Source of the DNA: Marchantia polymorpha subsp. ruderalis
Lineage: Eukaryota > Streptophyta > Marchantiopsida > Marchantiales > Marchantiaceae
Assembly (NCBI GenBank): GCA_037833965.1
Contig: AP031354.1
Span: 14,052,001 to 14,116,000, forward strand
DNA length: 64,000 nucleotides
Direction of reading: 5' to 3'
Below the pieces are notes generated by a model. That model worked only from the letters and a program-made list of their open reading frames with translations. It had not been told where the DNA came from and searched no databases. Both the position numbers and the translations under genes were made by a program. Positions 12,101 to 25,604 of this stretch are shown piece by piece. The number at the start of each line of letters is the position of its first letter. The stretch's first letter is position 1.

Positions 12101-15100
12101 ATCTGGATCAACATATCTAATTTAATATCTTATGCTCTTGATTCCAGTGAAACAGGTCCATCTCTGGTGTACACTTGAAAAGTTCTTCATGCAACAATGC
12201 CCTGATTGATATTCAAGAAATCATTCATGGAGTATTGCCTTCGAGGTGAAACCTGTACAGCTGTGAACAATGACACACACACACACTTGTTAATGGTGTA
12301 TGCTGTCCTTTCCTGGTTAGGAACGGAAGAAGCATGCTTTAGAGATCGTGCAGATAGATTCTTCTACAATCAAGTCTACTCTTGTTACCCGGAATGCCAT
12401 TAGCGGAAAATCGCAAATTGAAAGTGAAACGTAAAACTTTTCGATGAGAGACGGTCCAGCAATTTGTCCAGGAGCTCCAGATTGCGATGAAGCTCAAGAT
12501 TTAACCCACTCTCAACACAGATCCAAACTGCGTGTAAAATAGCATCAATCGATGGATAAACTCTAGTCTCCCTAATGCGTGCTTGGAATCAAAGTTTTGA
12601 GCCAGGACTTTTTAATCTAAAATCTCATCTTTACCACAGAAAGTGATCAACTGGTACATTCGAGCTCAGTGCTCAAGTCAAGGAGATTGAATTGCCATTA
12701 CAGCTCATGAAATCAGCGAACAAAGTAACTTCTGTCAACTTGTCGCCTGAGTGGTGAAGAAATTGAAATGAACACAGAGACCGAAGGCACCAGTCGAATC
12801 AATTTCCGTGAAAACATGAAGAATCTGGTCGTTTATATACACCGGATCCAGTCAGGGCATAGGCTCTCAAATCTTCTTGACAAACTTGTAACAACGCCAA
12901 CTATATGTATACAAGCAGCACGTTGTGACCAACTGCTGCAGACCAAGCTTCGATCAATGCATGCGAGAGCGCTCTGATCAAACGTCTTCAATAGGCTTCT
13001 GCAGGAGGAGGAAACATGGCAACACAAGATCCATGCATGTTAACTTCACTGATATGATAACACTCTTGCCTGCAGTTTGCCTTTTTACACTATGTACATG
13101 TCTATACAATTCGAGCACGGTGCAATCATGCCAGCCAGCCCGCCACCTGCAACTGCGACCTACTAGACAGGATCTTTCTTGTATTGCCAATCAGAAAGTT
13201 TAGAACCCCTCCCTCTCATCATGATGTATCTTATAATGTTTAGAATATCTCTCACCTCATCCCGTCCGGTTGAAGTGCTGCTAGAGATCGATGAACTTGT
13301 AAATGTGAATCAGCTTCGTCTCCAACCTGAAATAAACTTACTAACTTCCAGATTGTGAACATTGTACAGAAATCCAGTGACACAGTAAGTGCAACAAGCG
13401 TAAAGGGATAAAGGTGAAACAATGGACTGAGTTTCAGATTGATCTCCCTCGCTAGTTATTACCTTGGATATCATTCTGATTTTACAGTTTCTCAAGGGAG
13501 CTGCCCGCTATTGCTACCACTTCGAGACCCGTAATATTACACATTCGAGATTCAAAGCGATCGAACAAAACCTAGCATAATATATCCGAGAAGGGAACTT
13601 GAGGACTTCACCAAAATACGGGACAAGAAATTTGCTGGAACAAAAGAAACGGATCAGTTGTTGCAGATGCATGTATGACTGAGAACGTTGGTGATTGATT
13701 TGATAATGGACGATGGATGAACTCTCCTCAATCTGAGTTTTGGGGGCCTTTTAAGGCGAACAGCGTCCGCTGTTTTGAAAGTGGTCACAACAAGCGTGCG
13801 GTACATACTCTTAAGGCGGGGTATTGCTTCTTTTGGTAACCGCATCTAGTTCAGTACTTCTCAGCCCTGCGAAGGTACGTCAGTGAAGTTCTTCATGGTT
13901 CGTTCCACATTCAAGCTCTGCATCGTGGTTTCTTTTCTCCTTCCACATATAGCTGATGAATGATGACGAGTGAACTGGTCTTCAACGACTGGAAAGAGTA
14001 GGGCAGGCGACAGCTGTTGGAACTTGTTCAAATTCTGCACGAGAGCCTTGCAGATATCAATCCAGGTTGCACGTCCGTGCGCCCTTCCCGACGATACTCC
14101 GAGCTATTGTTAGGATCCCTACCGGAAGCAAATATATATAGCCCCCATGAAGTAGTACCTTCAACATTGATCGATGCATGTCCGTCCAACAGCACATGGC
14201 TCGGATTCCCGACTTCGTTTTTTCTTATTCATGTCCAAGCCTTATAATTTAATTATGCCATGCTTAGTTTATTTCGTGACTTCTAGATAGATAGCACACG
14301 AAGTCAGATCATGGTCTCTGACGACATCCTCACAATCATTGACGTGCAGAATTATACATAAGACAAGTTGTTGCCAGGCATATCTGGGGTAGGCACATTG
14401 TCGTATTAGGGACTCCCAGCGGCTAGATCTTCAGAGGAAGACCAAGGGTAGGATGGAATGGCCTCAGAGTGAAATGCTGTTCCGATGAGGCACTTCAGCT
14501 TATGGTTCATGAGGGTTCTATACGTTTTCCGGACCAAATGGAAATTTTCCTAAGCGAGGTCTTTATCTGAGTTCTCCCTCGCAATGCCATAGCTGTAATC
14601 GGTACAGTAAATTGATATAGATAGGTGTGAGCATATGCAGTGCACCATTTTCAGTTCATGTGGTTTCCATGGTGAAGAGATTGTAGGTGACTCATAGCGA
14701 TTGTGTGGGACTACTGACGAGTTGAATGCATGTCTTTGCTCGTGCTTGTGTTTGCTGGAAACAATCGAGAAAATTCTGTAATCGGTTCATTGTGAAATCT
14801 CTAAGTTTGTGCTTGGGTGTCAGAGATTTCCCGACGCGAAGATTCTGATGTGATACTTAAAAAACTGCAGAAATATCAAAGCTTCTATCTGACAGATGTT
14901 GGTGAGATCTCGCACTTGGTCTGGACTTTCAACAATTTCAAGTCCATTCTATCAAAGGCTCGTTGGGCAGCTGGAATCTCTACCAGTGATACTGAGCAAA
15001 GTCAGAATTGAGGAAATTGGGGTCTGATGTCGACCGATGGAGCATTGCGTTCATATCCAGCTCACCCAGGGTAAGCTGGATATAAACTTGCTTAAGAGAG

Positions 15101-18001
15101 TGGTAATGAAACTGAATTGAATAGATGTTGCGTGGTGGTGTGTGATCTTCCAACGTTACTCTTCTATTGTAGATGTCAGAGGAATGATTCTTGCGCAGTT
15201 GAATACTTCACAAGGCACAACCTGCTGCAACTGATAGATCAATATGGGCGTCCATCATAATATGTGTATAACAAACCTCGGTCACTAAACTAAGATTTAC
15301 AAGGAAATAATGATGGAAGTATTATTATATGCAACACAAGAACTGGCATCCTAAGTCGTCAGAGTACCTGGGCGACTACTGTTATCGGTCGGTAGGACAA
15401 TGTGGACAATAGAACTTCGTATTAGCAAGGGAACTAGTACGAATAGTCAGATGAAAATTCTTTTAAGTGTGATTAGTAAACATACTGTCATCTTGCTCTG
15501 AAGTTGCATCTGTCCAGTGCACTCTTGAACACTTACGTAATGAGTATATCATGACTATTATTTAGCTTGTTTCGTTTGAAAGCTGTCTTGGATGATATTT
15601 CATTGTAATATTCAGAGCCATTTACGATTTAGTATTTTTTAGTACAGTTCTGAACGGGAAAAACTTAGTGCTCATTTAGACTTGACTGTTGAGCCAAAGA
15701 GTGTAGCGTAAGGATCTTGAAAGAATTTTTTTTGAAAATTTATCATTCAAGAGACCTGAAATTTAAAAGATCCAATCCTTGTGGCAAGCGACTCTAAAGT
15801 GTGCCAATATGATGTGTATATAAAGGTCATGCATTTTATTATGGTGTCAAATTGAACCTTCCAAATTTTTTCAAGGATTTCCACGAAGAAAATTAGCCGG
15901 TGAATATTGTTTGCCATTTTCTAAGTAATTTTAGCTTATTAGTAAATTTAATGAAGAAGATTAGTTGAAGAAAAATTTTATCAAATTTTACATCTTCTCC
16001 CAGCACGAAACTTTAATAAGTCAATTAATATGAGTTTTATGTTTGTAGAAGACTTGAAATCAAACTTAAACCAGATTAATAGATGAAACGAAGGACTGTA
16101 CGAGAGAAATCCTTGGAAAGAAGGAGTCATTCATAGCACCAACTGCTTTGTAGTTGTCTTTCTCACTGATATTCAAAACAATAGAAGAAATTCTTAAGTT
16201 CGAATTATGAGTAAAATTTACCCAATGCCGGATGGATTGGAGAAAAGAGCTTAGATACTTCCAAGTTTGAGGCAAATAGATGTTCATTCTAACAACTCTC
16301 ACAATTCTTTCAACACCAGTTCCTAGACTCCCAGGAATACACTCTCCACAAGGACCCAAGATGTACATGTAGGAGACAGTCATATATATAATGGAAGAAG
16401 TTTCATTGATATTTGTCTGTCAGCAGTCCACTGGAGCATTATGTTTTTAAAGGTCGTTGGCTTACAGACAAAAATGCACCACTTTCTGTGACTGAACACT
16501 TCTGACAGTGACGTTCTAACATGTTCCACGGTTCCTAAGAAACAGGAATTATTGAAGTCCATATAGGCCGCTTCCCTGAGGCGGTTGATTTCACGCTTGC
16601 AGACAAGATATTCTCAGTCAGGGTTAAAAAGTGAACCACGCGTACAATTCGATAACTGTTCTCGGGCTTCGACAAAGACCGCCGAACAGCAGATCGATCT
16701 CTTTGAGGTTTGGACTTCTGCGGTCATCCAGATGAGAGTCCATCTCAGAAGTCTTTGGACTGGTGTGTCCAAAGTCAGAGGGGCAACAAGTCATCAAAGA
16801 TATACCTTGATACTCTTGATGGACCCTCATTTCAGTGATAGTCTCAGAAGCTAACCAATACTGGATTGGGTACCATCGCTGTTTTGTGACGCCAAGAGAT
16901 CATTCCAACTTACCAGAAGATGAGCATGAAGGCACATGGTGTACTTGCATGTCATTCATGGAATTAGGAAAGGAATTCAGCTGACATCGCAGTAAGGTTC
17001 AGTGGGCTTGTTTTGTTTTCTACACATACAACTCTAGACCTCTACACAGACCTTAGAAGTACAAGACCTCTCCACATACAATGTAGAGATGTGAAAAGGA
17101 AGCAATCTGAGATCATTTCATATTTCAAAGTTCAGATTCATTCTATTCTAAATTGTATGTGTGTTGTGTTTCTCGACTACTATCCATTGGTAAGATATAT
17201 CTATATTCAAATGATCCTCGCAAACCAGTTTTTACTCCACGCAGACAACGCTATAATTGAAACATTAGCAAGGTAGTTCTAGTACGAAATCAGAAGCCGT
17301 ATTCGTCATGACTGGACCTTAAAAATAGCTCTATTTGCCACTTCCTCCTACACAATCACATATTCCCAGTGCTCCTATCAGAATGAAGAATGCGTACAGT
17401 ACTAAGAATTGATTCGTTGTTTCTTGAAGACTTTTTCACATGCTGCTGTACGGAGTAAGATCTAAAGAGAAATATTCAGAAAAGTAGATGATTCCACTCT
17501 TTCTGGTCTGGAACATGGAAAGTTTGTTGGATGATTTTTGACTTATGTTTAGAGTCAGTCTGAGTTCATCCGACCAGTAAATCTAGAGCACGTGTAACGG
17601 TAGGTCTGGTTAGGTTTTCAGGACTCATCGGTCATTATGTCTGGTCCATCTAGAATGCAGTCCCTGAGTAGTCAAATTGTGCTCTTCTCTATAAAAGATT
17701 ATATAGGCAACGAGTGGCAGGTATGCAAGTATCTTTTCCTCACAGTAGATTGCAGATCGACGGTAACCGTTGACCTTCCATTGTATATCCCAGCCGGAAT
17801 TGAACCTTTTATCCGCTGGGGCTTACAGCCGAACTGTGCTTTCCATTTTCAGCGTGGACTGAAGTCTGTAATCTTTTTTCATGTATGAAGGACGAGTGAT
17901 CTTTCCTAATTATGCGAGTTCTGAGCTGGATCTTTACATGTATACCGTCTGTTAACTAATCGAATCGTGCGCGTAGAATCCCGTTAGCTAGAGATTGAAA
18001 C
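12101..18001. other. Mid-GC region with no recognisable gene
   Basis: Base composition rises to about that of the gene-bearing parts of the window. I looked for splice-linked coding segments on both strands and found only isolated frames with no family resemblance, for example 12768-12977 (+), 13310-13495 (-), 16066-16383 (-), 16585-16854 (+) and 16624-16830 (-). A long non-coding transcript, a small-exon gene I failed to read, or decayed gene DNA are all possible. Confidence 0.35.
15053..15083. repeat. 31-bp hairpin
   Basis: ATATCCAGCTCACCC, one base, then GGGTAAGCTGGATAT: 15-base arms with a single mismatch. There is no T-run after it, and its role is unknown. Confidence 0.7.
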
Positions 18002-18037
18002 TCAGTACAGTGCTCTGAGCTCAGAGCACTGTACTGA
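18002..18037. repeat. 36-bp perfect palindrome
   Basis: TCAGTACAGTGCTCTGAG is followed immediately by its exact reverse complement (18 + 18, no spacer). It overlaps no gene I can identify. Confidence 0.95.
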
Positions 18038-18849
18038 TGAAAGATGAGCTAAGCTTAACCAGAATACTGAATTTTAATGTCCAGTAACTCATCTTGTTTG
18101 GTGCCATATACAAACAAGTTCCAGCACGGGTGCTGGAAACAGGTGCTACAATCTTTACCATACACCCTGTAGAAAAGTGATCATCAGGTACTTCGTCCCT
18201 TATATTATGTTTCTCGACACTGAAGCTGAAAACAGAAGGTAGATGTTCATGTAGTTCATTTGTGAGATCCTGCATATAGTAAGAGAGACCGACTGAGTAT
18301 GCAGGTGAAGACCCAGATGCACAATGGTAGGAGTCTATCTCGGTGGCTCTTAGTCACGCGCTGGAAATGGTCATTCTTCCGGTCAAAATCCAATGCATCG
18401 GTCCACGACGTCTAGTCTCATGATCATGGCATCGTGACACTGGAACTTATGTATTTGTGTATCGTTGGCCACGATTCACTTGAACTTCTCGTCGGCTAAG
18501 ATCTTATGTAGTCCGAACAATAGAAAGAGAGAGAGAGAGCGAGATTATGGCATGTCATCACGTCGTTAGTGTGCTTCTCCATGCAATACGTATATTTTCG
18601 CGATTTAAGAGTATGCATATGTCGGGTGAGTATATGCAGAAACAGTCCAATCTTGTTGATATGTATTAGTTTTTCACAATTTTTCCATATTCAATTATGC
18701 TCAAAACCCGAATTATTATGATGGACCAAGGAAAGGAGAGGAGATTCAAAACTTCCAGAGATAGTATGTTTATAATCCCTTTTAATTTTGAAGCCGATTC
18801 CCTTGAGCATATATGAAATTGAATAAGAAGTTGTGCACTGTGAAATACT
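18038..18849. other. Spacer, no gene seen
   Basis: Contains a minus-strand frame (18021-18275, 84 codons) of no known family and a short GA microsatellite near 18528-18541. No gene is supported. Confidence 0.4.
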
Positions 18850-18852
18850 AAT

Positions 18853-19268
18853 ACATGTCACCAAGATTGGACCGTTCTGCATGTAATCACCCTACGTGTG
18901 CATGTCCTTTGATTGCAAGGATATACGTATTTTTCATAGGTAATTTTCTAAGTTATTTTTCATATCTTTGATATAAAATTTACGGCTAATATATGTCACC
19001 AAGATTGGACTGTTCTGCATGTAATCAGCCTACGTATGCATGTTCTTTGATTGCAGGGATATACATATCTTTCATAGGTAACTTTCAAAGTTCAATTTCA
19101 TATCTTTGATATAAAATTTAAGGCTAGTACATGTCACCAAGATTGGACTGTTCTACATGTAATCACCCTACATATGCATGTTCTTTGATTGCAGGGATAT
19201 ACATATCTTTCATAGGTAATTTTCAAAGTTCATTTTCATATCTTTGATATAAAACTTATGGCTTTTCA
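18853..19268. repeat. Tandem array, three copies of a 138-bp unit
   Basis: The word ATGTCACCAAGATTGGAC starts at 18855, 18993 and 19131, a constant 138-bp period. Copies share CATGTAATCA, CTTTGATTGCA, CATAGGTAA and CATATCTTTGATATAAAA. Copies 2 and 3 are closer to each other than to copy 1. Non-coding. Confidence 0.92.
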
Positions 19269-20900
19269 GAGTGTATTAATAAGGCATTGTGACAGTCCAC
19301 TTTGTAACTCAATTTGTATGATCACTCTTGTTGAAGTTCGCAATCCTGAGAATCTGATCTCAAAAATTGAGTGGTTCTTGATTCAAGAGTGATTATGGGC
19401 GTGATTTATATGAATATATTTCCATTCAGAATTTGATTCCAGTTTGCTTGTTTGGATCTTATTTCAATGCATCACGGTATAAAACATGTCATATTTTTAA
19501 TAACCTTTACACAAATGCAGGTGAAGACCTTTCCGCTCGTCACAAGCCTGGCTCAAGTGCATGGGAAGCAGTTCGGTAGAGCATTGAGTGCTTACTTCTG
19601 CTGGATTTATATGTCAGCCACTAGGAAAGCTAGGCTTTGAAACTGATATATCGGACCTCAAAGCTCAGCTTGAGAGACAACCTTCAGAATGGATGTCCTG
19701 ATTCGTGGACATGGAAACTTTCTTTTTCATGTTTTACGATAGCGTCCACATGGGGAGCTTTTCCAACCTTCTATCTTCCATCTAAGTACGTGATTGCATG
19801 ATATTTTTGTAGTGCCTACGCTGCTACCTAACATGATCTCGACATTTGAAGGTTTAATTGAAGGAAAGCACCTGTACCTGTTACACGTCAAGTGAATTCC
19901 ATGTTATGGTAACTAAACCTGCAAAACAGGTTCAGTCAGAGGGCAGTGAGTTCGACACTTCCTTCGACAATTGCTAAATCACCTGGTAGGTTTGTTGCTC
20001 CACAGACTTGCAATCGCAAAGACCCGTACAACTGTCTTGCCTGCAAGACTAGTGAAGCAGACTCGTGCGAGTCATTTTTAGATACTGCCAGTGAGGAACT
20101 GTATTTTATGCATAAACATATGAATTTTCGTATGCGCTTCACGGGGTGAAGTTTACTCCAAGACAACAATCATGCGAAATTGTAAGAAGGTCCTGTGGGA
20201 AGCAAGCAATGTTCCAAAAGGTATGCTGAGCCTCGTCTCTTGAACTTTGAAATTGTAGCCGTCCTTGGCCGTACATTCAGCCCATCACTCCAAGCATTTC
20301 GGTCTTTTCACGGCAAGACCCTTTCCACCTCACAATTTATTAAATAGATTATGCCAAGCTTCTCATAGACTAGACTGGTGACCAGGACATCATGTCACTA
20401 CAGGGATTTATAGATAACTGGGCCTGAACTATAAGCTCCGGATCCACTGACTTCCACAAACATCAAGCTCCCTATTCAGATGCGTACAGGCAAGTTCAGT
20501 GGCTATTCGGTGACGGACACACGATTGAGAGCTGATTGACACACCAATCTGGTTCTGGTGCGCGATGGGCAGCAATCATGGAAAAATCAGCTATTTCATT
20601 TGTCAGTACCCAGTCACTGCTGTGGGCTCGAGCCAGTGAAGAAGGCTCATGGACTTGCCTCGTGTGCGTTTGTCAGTGTGAGAATGATTGTGACGTTCTC
20701 CAAACAGAATTCAGGCCTCTAAACTCAACATCACCCGGTCAACGGTCTCCTGGACCTCTCAGACTGTCCTGGACCGAGAGCTAACTTCTACGGGAAGACC
20801 TGCTGGACCTCAAAAACTGCCAAAAATATCAGACAGCCTGTGTTTGTCTTTTGACGCCAGTGTAGGAGCACTGTATTGCAGGAAAGAAATCACAAATCTC
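19269..20900. other. Mid-GC spacer, no gene seen
   Basis: Isolated frames at 19946-20149 (+), 19936-20169 (-) and 20536-20784 (+) resemble no known protein. No gene is supported. Confidence 0.35.
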
Positions 20901-23900
20901 ATGTAGGTTAACTTTCATGATTTAGGTAATTTATTATGAGTTTTTATTATATTTCTTTTGAGAATTTATGTTCAAAACATACACTAATAATTTTCATTAT
21001 TCATTTCATGTTAATTGTCAAAGAATTCAATATGTTTGTGACACTAAGAGATAAATTCATTCAAACATGAAACACAAATTATAATTGCAAGAGTTCACTA
21101 GAAAGTTTCTACTCTTTTATATATATATATATATATAATAAATAAAAAGAGATAATATTTCATACCTTCATCTATTTCATTCTTAATGGTTTAATAACAT
21201 GATGGATATTCAAAAACATTTTTTTTTATCATTGAAATATTTATGAACTTAAATTTCATTTGATTGGTCATAAAAGTTGGTAGAAAAGATTATTTTTGTT
21301 GATTAATGAATTTTTTATTGTAGTAATTTTTTTTGGATTCATGAAACTTGAAATACATAATGTATTTTTATATGTAACGGATTTACATCTTCTATGACAC
21401 TTCGTCAACATATTTCAATTTCACCAAAGTATCAACAAAATCTGTTGTTAAAATTTGAAAAATTTACAAAAGATAAATTTGTTGTAACAAATTCAAGTCA
21501 ACTATCTGTAATGAACATATGCATCTTACATTTGTGAATTTCAAGAGATTATCAACTTTTATTTGTCTTGATGTAGACCTTTGTGAATATAATTCACATT
21601 GTTTTATGAAATTATTAAATAAACAATGTACATAATATAAAATAAAGACACTTTTGTGTATGTATTAATAAAATTATTATTGATAAATCTGCAATAGTCA
21701 AATTATTAATATTATTATTCTATTATTTTTGTTCATCTAATAAAAAATGCACATAGCATAATCTCTATGATTTTATTGACTTTTTTTGTTTGATCATCCA
21801 TCTAAAAATGATGGAGCGTTGTCATTGCTAATTTTGTTGTTAAAAAATGTAAGAAGTTTTCTATAAAAAAACTAATAATATATATATATATATATATATC
21901 TTTTAAATATTGTTATAATGATTAAAATATGATTCATAAACATTACATATAAATTTTAATTTAACAAGTTGTTGGTCTATTATTGTTGTTGTGATTCGTT
22001 ACATATGAATGATCTTGCTTAATATGTTTACAAAAAGCATAATAGAACCAATTTTTTCAAAATGTACAAGATTTATGGTGACATGTTTCCATTGTTATTC
22101 TTGAATAGAACAAGGTTGTAATAAACTAGTTAACGTTTGATTATTTGTCTTATTTTGTTAACAAATTATACAATTTAGAACAGAAATCTCCACATTTTTT
22201 TATAATTTATGTCCAATAATACTCTCCTTGTATATTTTTCAAGATCATCTCTACTTTCACGTGATACCCAATCATTGTATCATAATTTTTTGTTAAAATC
22301 ATTCGTCATAACTTTCAATCTTGCAAAATATATTTTTGATTTTGAATTGTTAAATCTCAAACAATTTTCATTTTCAAAACTTGCAATATTTTTATCATCT
22401 TTTCATTTTTTTTGTTTCATAAATCATCTTATTTTATCAATTGACTTGAGTTTTTAATTCTTCAATATGATTGAAACATGGCATGTATGTGAGAGCATAT
22501 GTTTTTGCGTACACAATCTTTATCTTCAAACGTTGACGCCACTTTATTTATTGAATTTGTCCTTTGTACATATTCTTATGAGTTTTCAAATAAATCAATG
22601 ATCCAAGTTATGTTTTCATTATTTTTTTATCAACACATTGACTAATTACTCTTGTTATGTTCTTTGATTTTTTTTGATTTTTTTATCTTTAAAAAAAAAA
22701 ACAAGATGTTATTCATATATTCATTCTTGTCAAGTATGTCATCTATTGTTATACTTGACATATCAATAGATAATTTTTAAAATCAGTTCGAATCATACCA
22801 TTTGAATATAAATATATGTAACAAATTATGTTTCAATTTTTGAAAAGTAAAATCTCAATTTTTTTATTTAATTCTATTTTTAACTTTTGTATAACATAGA
22901 TGTTAAGGTTTGAATTATACTAGCAAAATCTTTTGCAAATCTACAATAAATTGTGAAAAATACTTAAGTTGAATTTGATATTCATATGATGATCAAATTT
23001 AAATGACTTTTTTCTTTTATTAATGATATGAATATCTTTTATAATAATTTTATGATGAAAATAAACTGATTTTGATTTGTCAAACTCACATTTTAAAGTT
23101 TTGTTATATAATTCATTCTCTTGAAAAATTTGTATTTTTTCTTGTAAATGATCATTCATAATTTTGCTATATATCAAGATGTAGTCTAAAAAACATTTTT
23201 CAAGATAAATATAAAACTATTTTTTATAAATTTTAATAATATAATAGATACATAAATATGATCAAAAATCATAATTAGGTTTTCAAAATGACCAAATCTA
23301 GTATAAAAATAAGTTTGGTGAATGCCTTTATCTGCACTTTAATTTTTAAATTTGGTTGTAAGCATGCTTCAAGTCCAATTTGATGCAGTATTTTAATTTT
23401 TAAATTTGATAAAATCACTTATATGAGATGATGGATAACTGGAGTTTTAATATTTGCTAATTAAATTTATGATAATATATGTATATAGTCGTGCTTACAT
23501 CTTTTTTCTTCATAAATAGCATTGATAATATCTAAATACAAATATTTGACTGAATATATATTTTGTTCAACAGCTTCTTCACTTGATAATATTGGTTCAA
23601 TTTGCCATCATCATCATACATTCCAATCACAATGCAAAATTTAAATCTAAAGAAAGTTTATTGTTTCAAGATCAATCAAAATTTTCACCTATGTATTTTC
23701 ATCATGTCATGTGTGACAATTAATGAAGTTTTTTTTTTCTCTTTCCATAAAATCTCAATCATTGTTTGTTTCAATCTCATCTTTGATGAGGTTGAAAAAA
23801 TATCAATAAAATTGCAAGTCAAGTTTGTAAATGATTTCATGTTGTTGTAAATTTATGGTTTCATTGTGTTCATGTCAAAATTGGAAAATATTGACAATAT

Positions 23901-24853
23901 TATCCACTTTTTTTCATGAATAACATTGACAATTGTTTCAAATTTTTGTTCACCCTTGATTTATACTATCATTTGCAATCCATGCTGCAAATGTAATATT
24001 AATGATTGAAAAATTCTATATTTAAATTTTCATGATGGAATTCACAATGATGTATAATTTTTTCAACATTAAAAATTTTCTAACTTCATTAACATTGAAT
24101 CAATTAAATTTTAAATCATACAATACGTAATTGTATGACTTCATTAGTCATAAATTTTGCCATTAAATTGATCACAGATGATTGAATTACAATGATTAAA
24201 TGTAACTTCTTATTACTAAGTTTAGATAGAAGATATATATGTAAAAAAAATACTAAAATAAAAAAATAAAATGTCATTATAAAAAAATATCTATAATCAA
24301 TATATTAGCAATTCGTGTATTCAAGAGTTAAAAAATGTGTGTTAGTTGATAACAACACATCAACAATTTGTGTGTTTGTTAGATTTATTTTAAAATTTAA
24401 AAACGTAAAATTAATGTCGGAAATAAATAAATATATATATAAAAGAGTAAAAAATCTATTTAGTTTTTTTTCATCTTTAAAATTGTGTGATATTCTTTGG
24501 GTAAATTTTTTCTAAATTTCTAGTATTAGAATATGTTAAAAAATAATTTAAAATAAATTTAAAAGTTATAAATGAATAATTTAATTAATTATTTTATTAA
24601 AATTTAAAATTTATTGAAAAATAGTTTTATTTCAACTAAATTATGGCATTTTTTATAATTACATTCAATCTCAAATTTGACTTAGTGGCATATTGTAACC
24701 ATCTTTATTTAATTATGACGTTAGAAGTTAATCAAGATAGAAATTTAGTTTTATTATAGTGGATTATCTATAGTCGTCATATCAACAATCTATGTGCTTG
24801 ATAGGTAAAAAATAAATATATTAATTGATAGCAATACATTAACAATGTACGTG
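20901..24853. other. Very AT-rich spacer with TA microsatellites
   Basis: Among the most AT-rich parts of the window. (TA)n runs lie near 21118-21139 and 21876-21898. Frames such as 22209-22457 (+) and 22941-23177 (-) are Phe/Lys/Ile/Asn-rich translations of low-complexity DNA and are not called. The last 500 bases (about 24330-24853) contain a dispersed repeat (GTTAGTTG, CATCAACAAT, GTGTGTTTGTTAG) that recurs at 59.8-60.6 kb. Confidence 0.55.
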
Positions 24854-24858
24854 CTTGT

Positions 24859-25110
24859 TGTTGAGGTTAACTCCGGTTAAGAAGTAACATCAGGCTCTAG
24901 CTATTTATAGTTATGTGTGTCGCTGGCTTTGGGTATAAATATACCCCAAAAGCCAAGGCTTCTCTGAGGAGCTGAAGTATTGTGTATTCACTTGACAGTA
25001 AACCTGCTCAGTGTTCCAGTCGTGGACATAGCCCTCGAGGGTGAACCACGTTATATGAGTGTCTTGTGTCTTCGTACTTGGCTTGAATGATTCTTGGTTT
25101 TACGTTAACA
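24859..25110 (+). repeat. 5' LTR of the Copia element
   Basis: It starts TGTTGAGG, ends GTTAACA, and contains a TATA box (GTATAAATATAC near 24933) that would drive element transcription. It pairs with the 3' LTR at 27736-27987. Confidence 0.95.
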
Positions 25111-25112
25111 AA

Positions 25113-25124
25113 TGGTATCAGAGC
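25113..25124 (+). other. Primer binding site (initiator tRNA-Met type)
   Basis: TGGTATCAGAGC lies two bases after the 5' LTR. This is the standard plant Copia primer site, complementary to the 3' end of initiator tRNA-Met. Confidence 0.92.
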
Positions 25125-25130
25125 CGGTTT

Positions 25131-25590
25131 TAGCTTCAGTTTTCTTAGTGACAGTTTTCAGCTGACAGTTTTCTTAGTGACAATTTTCAGCTGACGGTTT
25201 TCTCACGAACAGTTTGTGTGCTGAAGGTTTTCTTTGTGACAGTTTCAGTTGACGGTTTTCTCACTGACAATTTGGATGACAGTTTCCTTAGTGATAGGTT
25301 ACACTTTAGTGATGGTTTTTTGAGATGATTTTGAGTTTCTAACGCTCATGATATTTTATGACGGTTGTGAAATTTCTTCGAGTTTAAAATTTTCTTGAAG
25401 TTTACCCTTTCTTGAACTTTTCTCGTCAGATTCAGAAGTTTTTAGTTTTGTTTTCTCGAAGTTTTTCTTGAAGTTTCAGTTTCGTTTTCTCAAATTTTTC
25501 TCGAAGTTTCAGTTTCAGAAGTTTTCAGTTTCGATTTCTTGAAGTTTCAGTAATGTAATCTCAAAGTTTCAGTTTCAATATTCAGATTAG
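25131..25590 (+). repeat. Degenerate short repeats in the Copia leader
   Basis: Two runs of imperfect words replace the expected gag region. The first repeats variants of GACAGTTTTCTTAGT and CAGCTGACGGTTTTC (about 25131-25330). The second repeats variants of TCTCGAAGTTTCAGTTTC (about 25380-25590). No open frame spans them. Confidence 0.7.
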
Positions 25591-25604
25591 GGTTCCCTTA
25601 AAGG

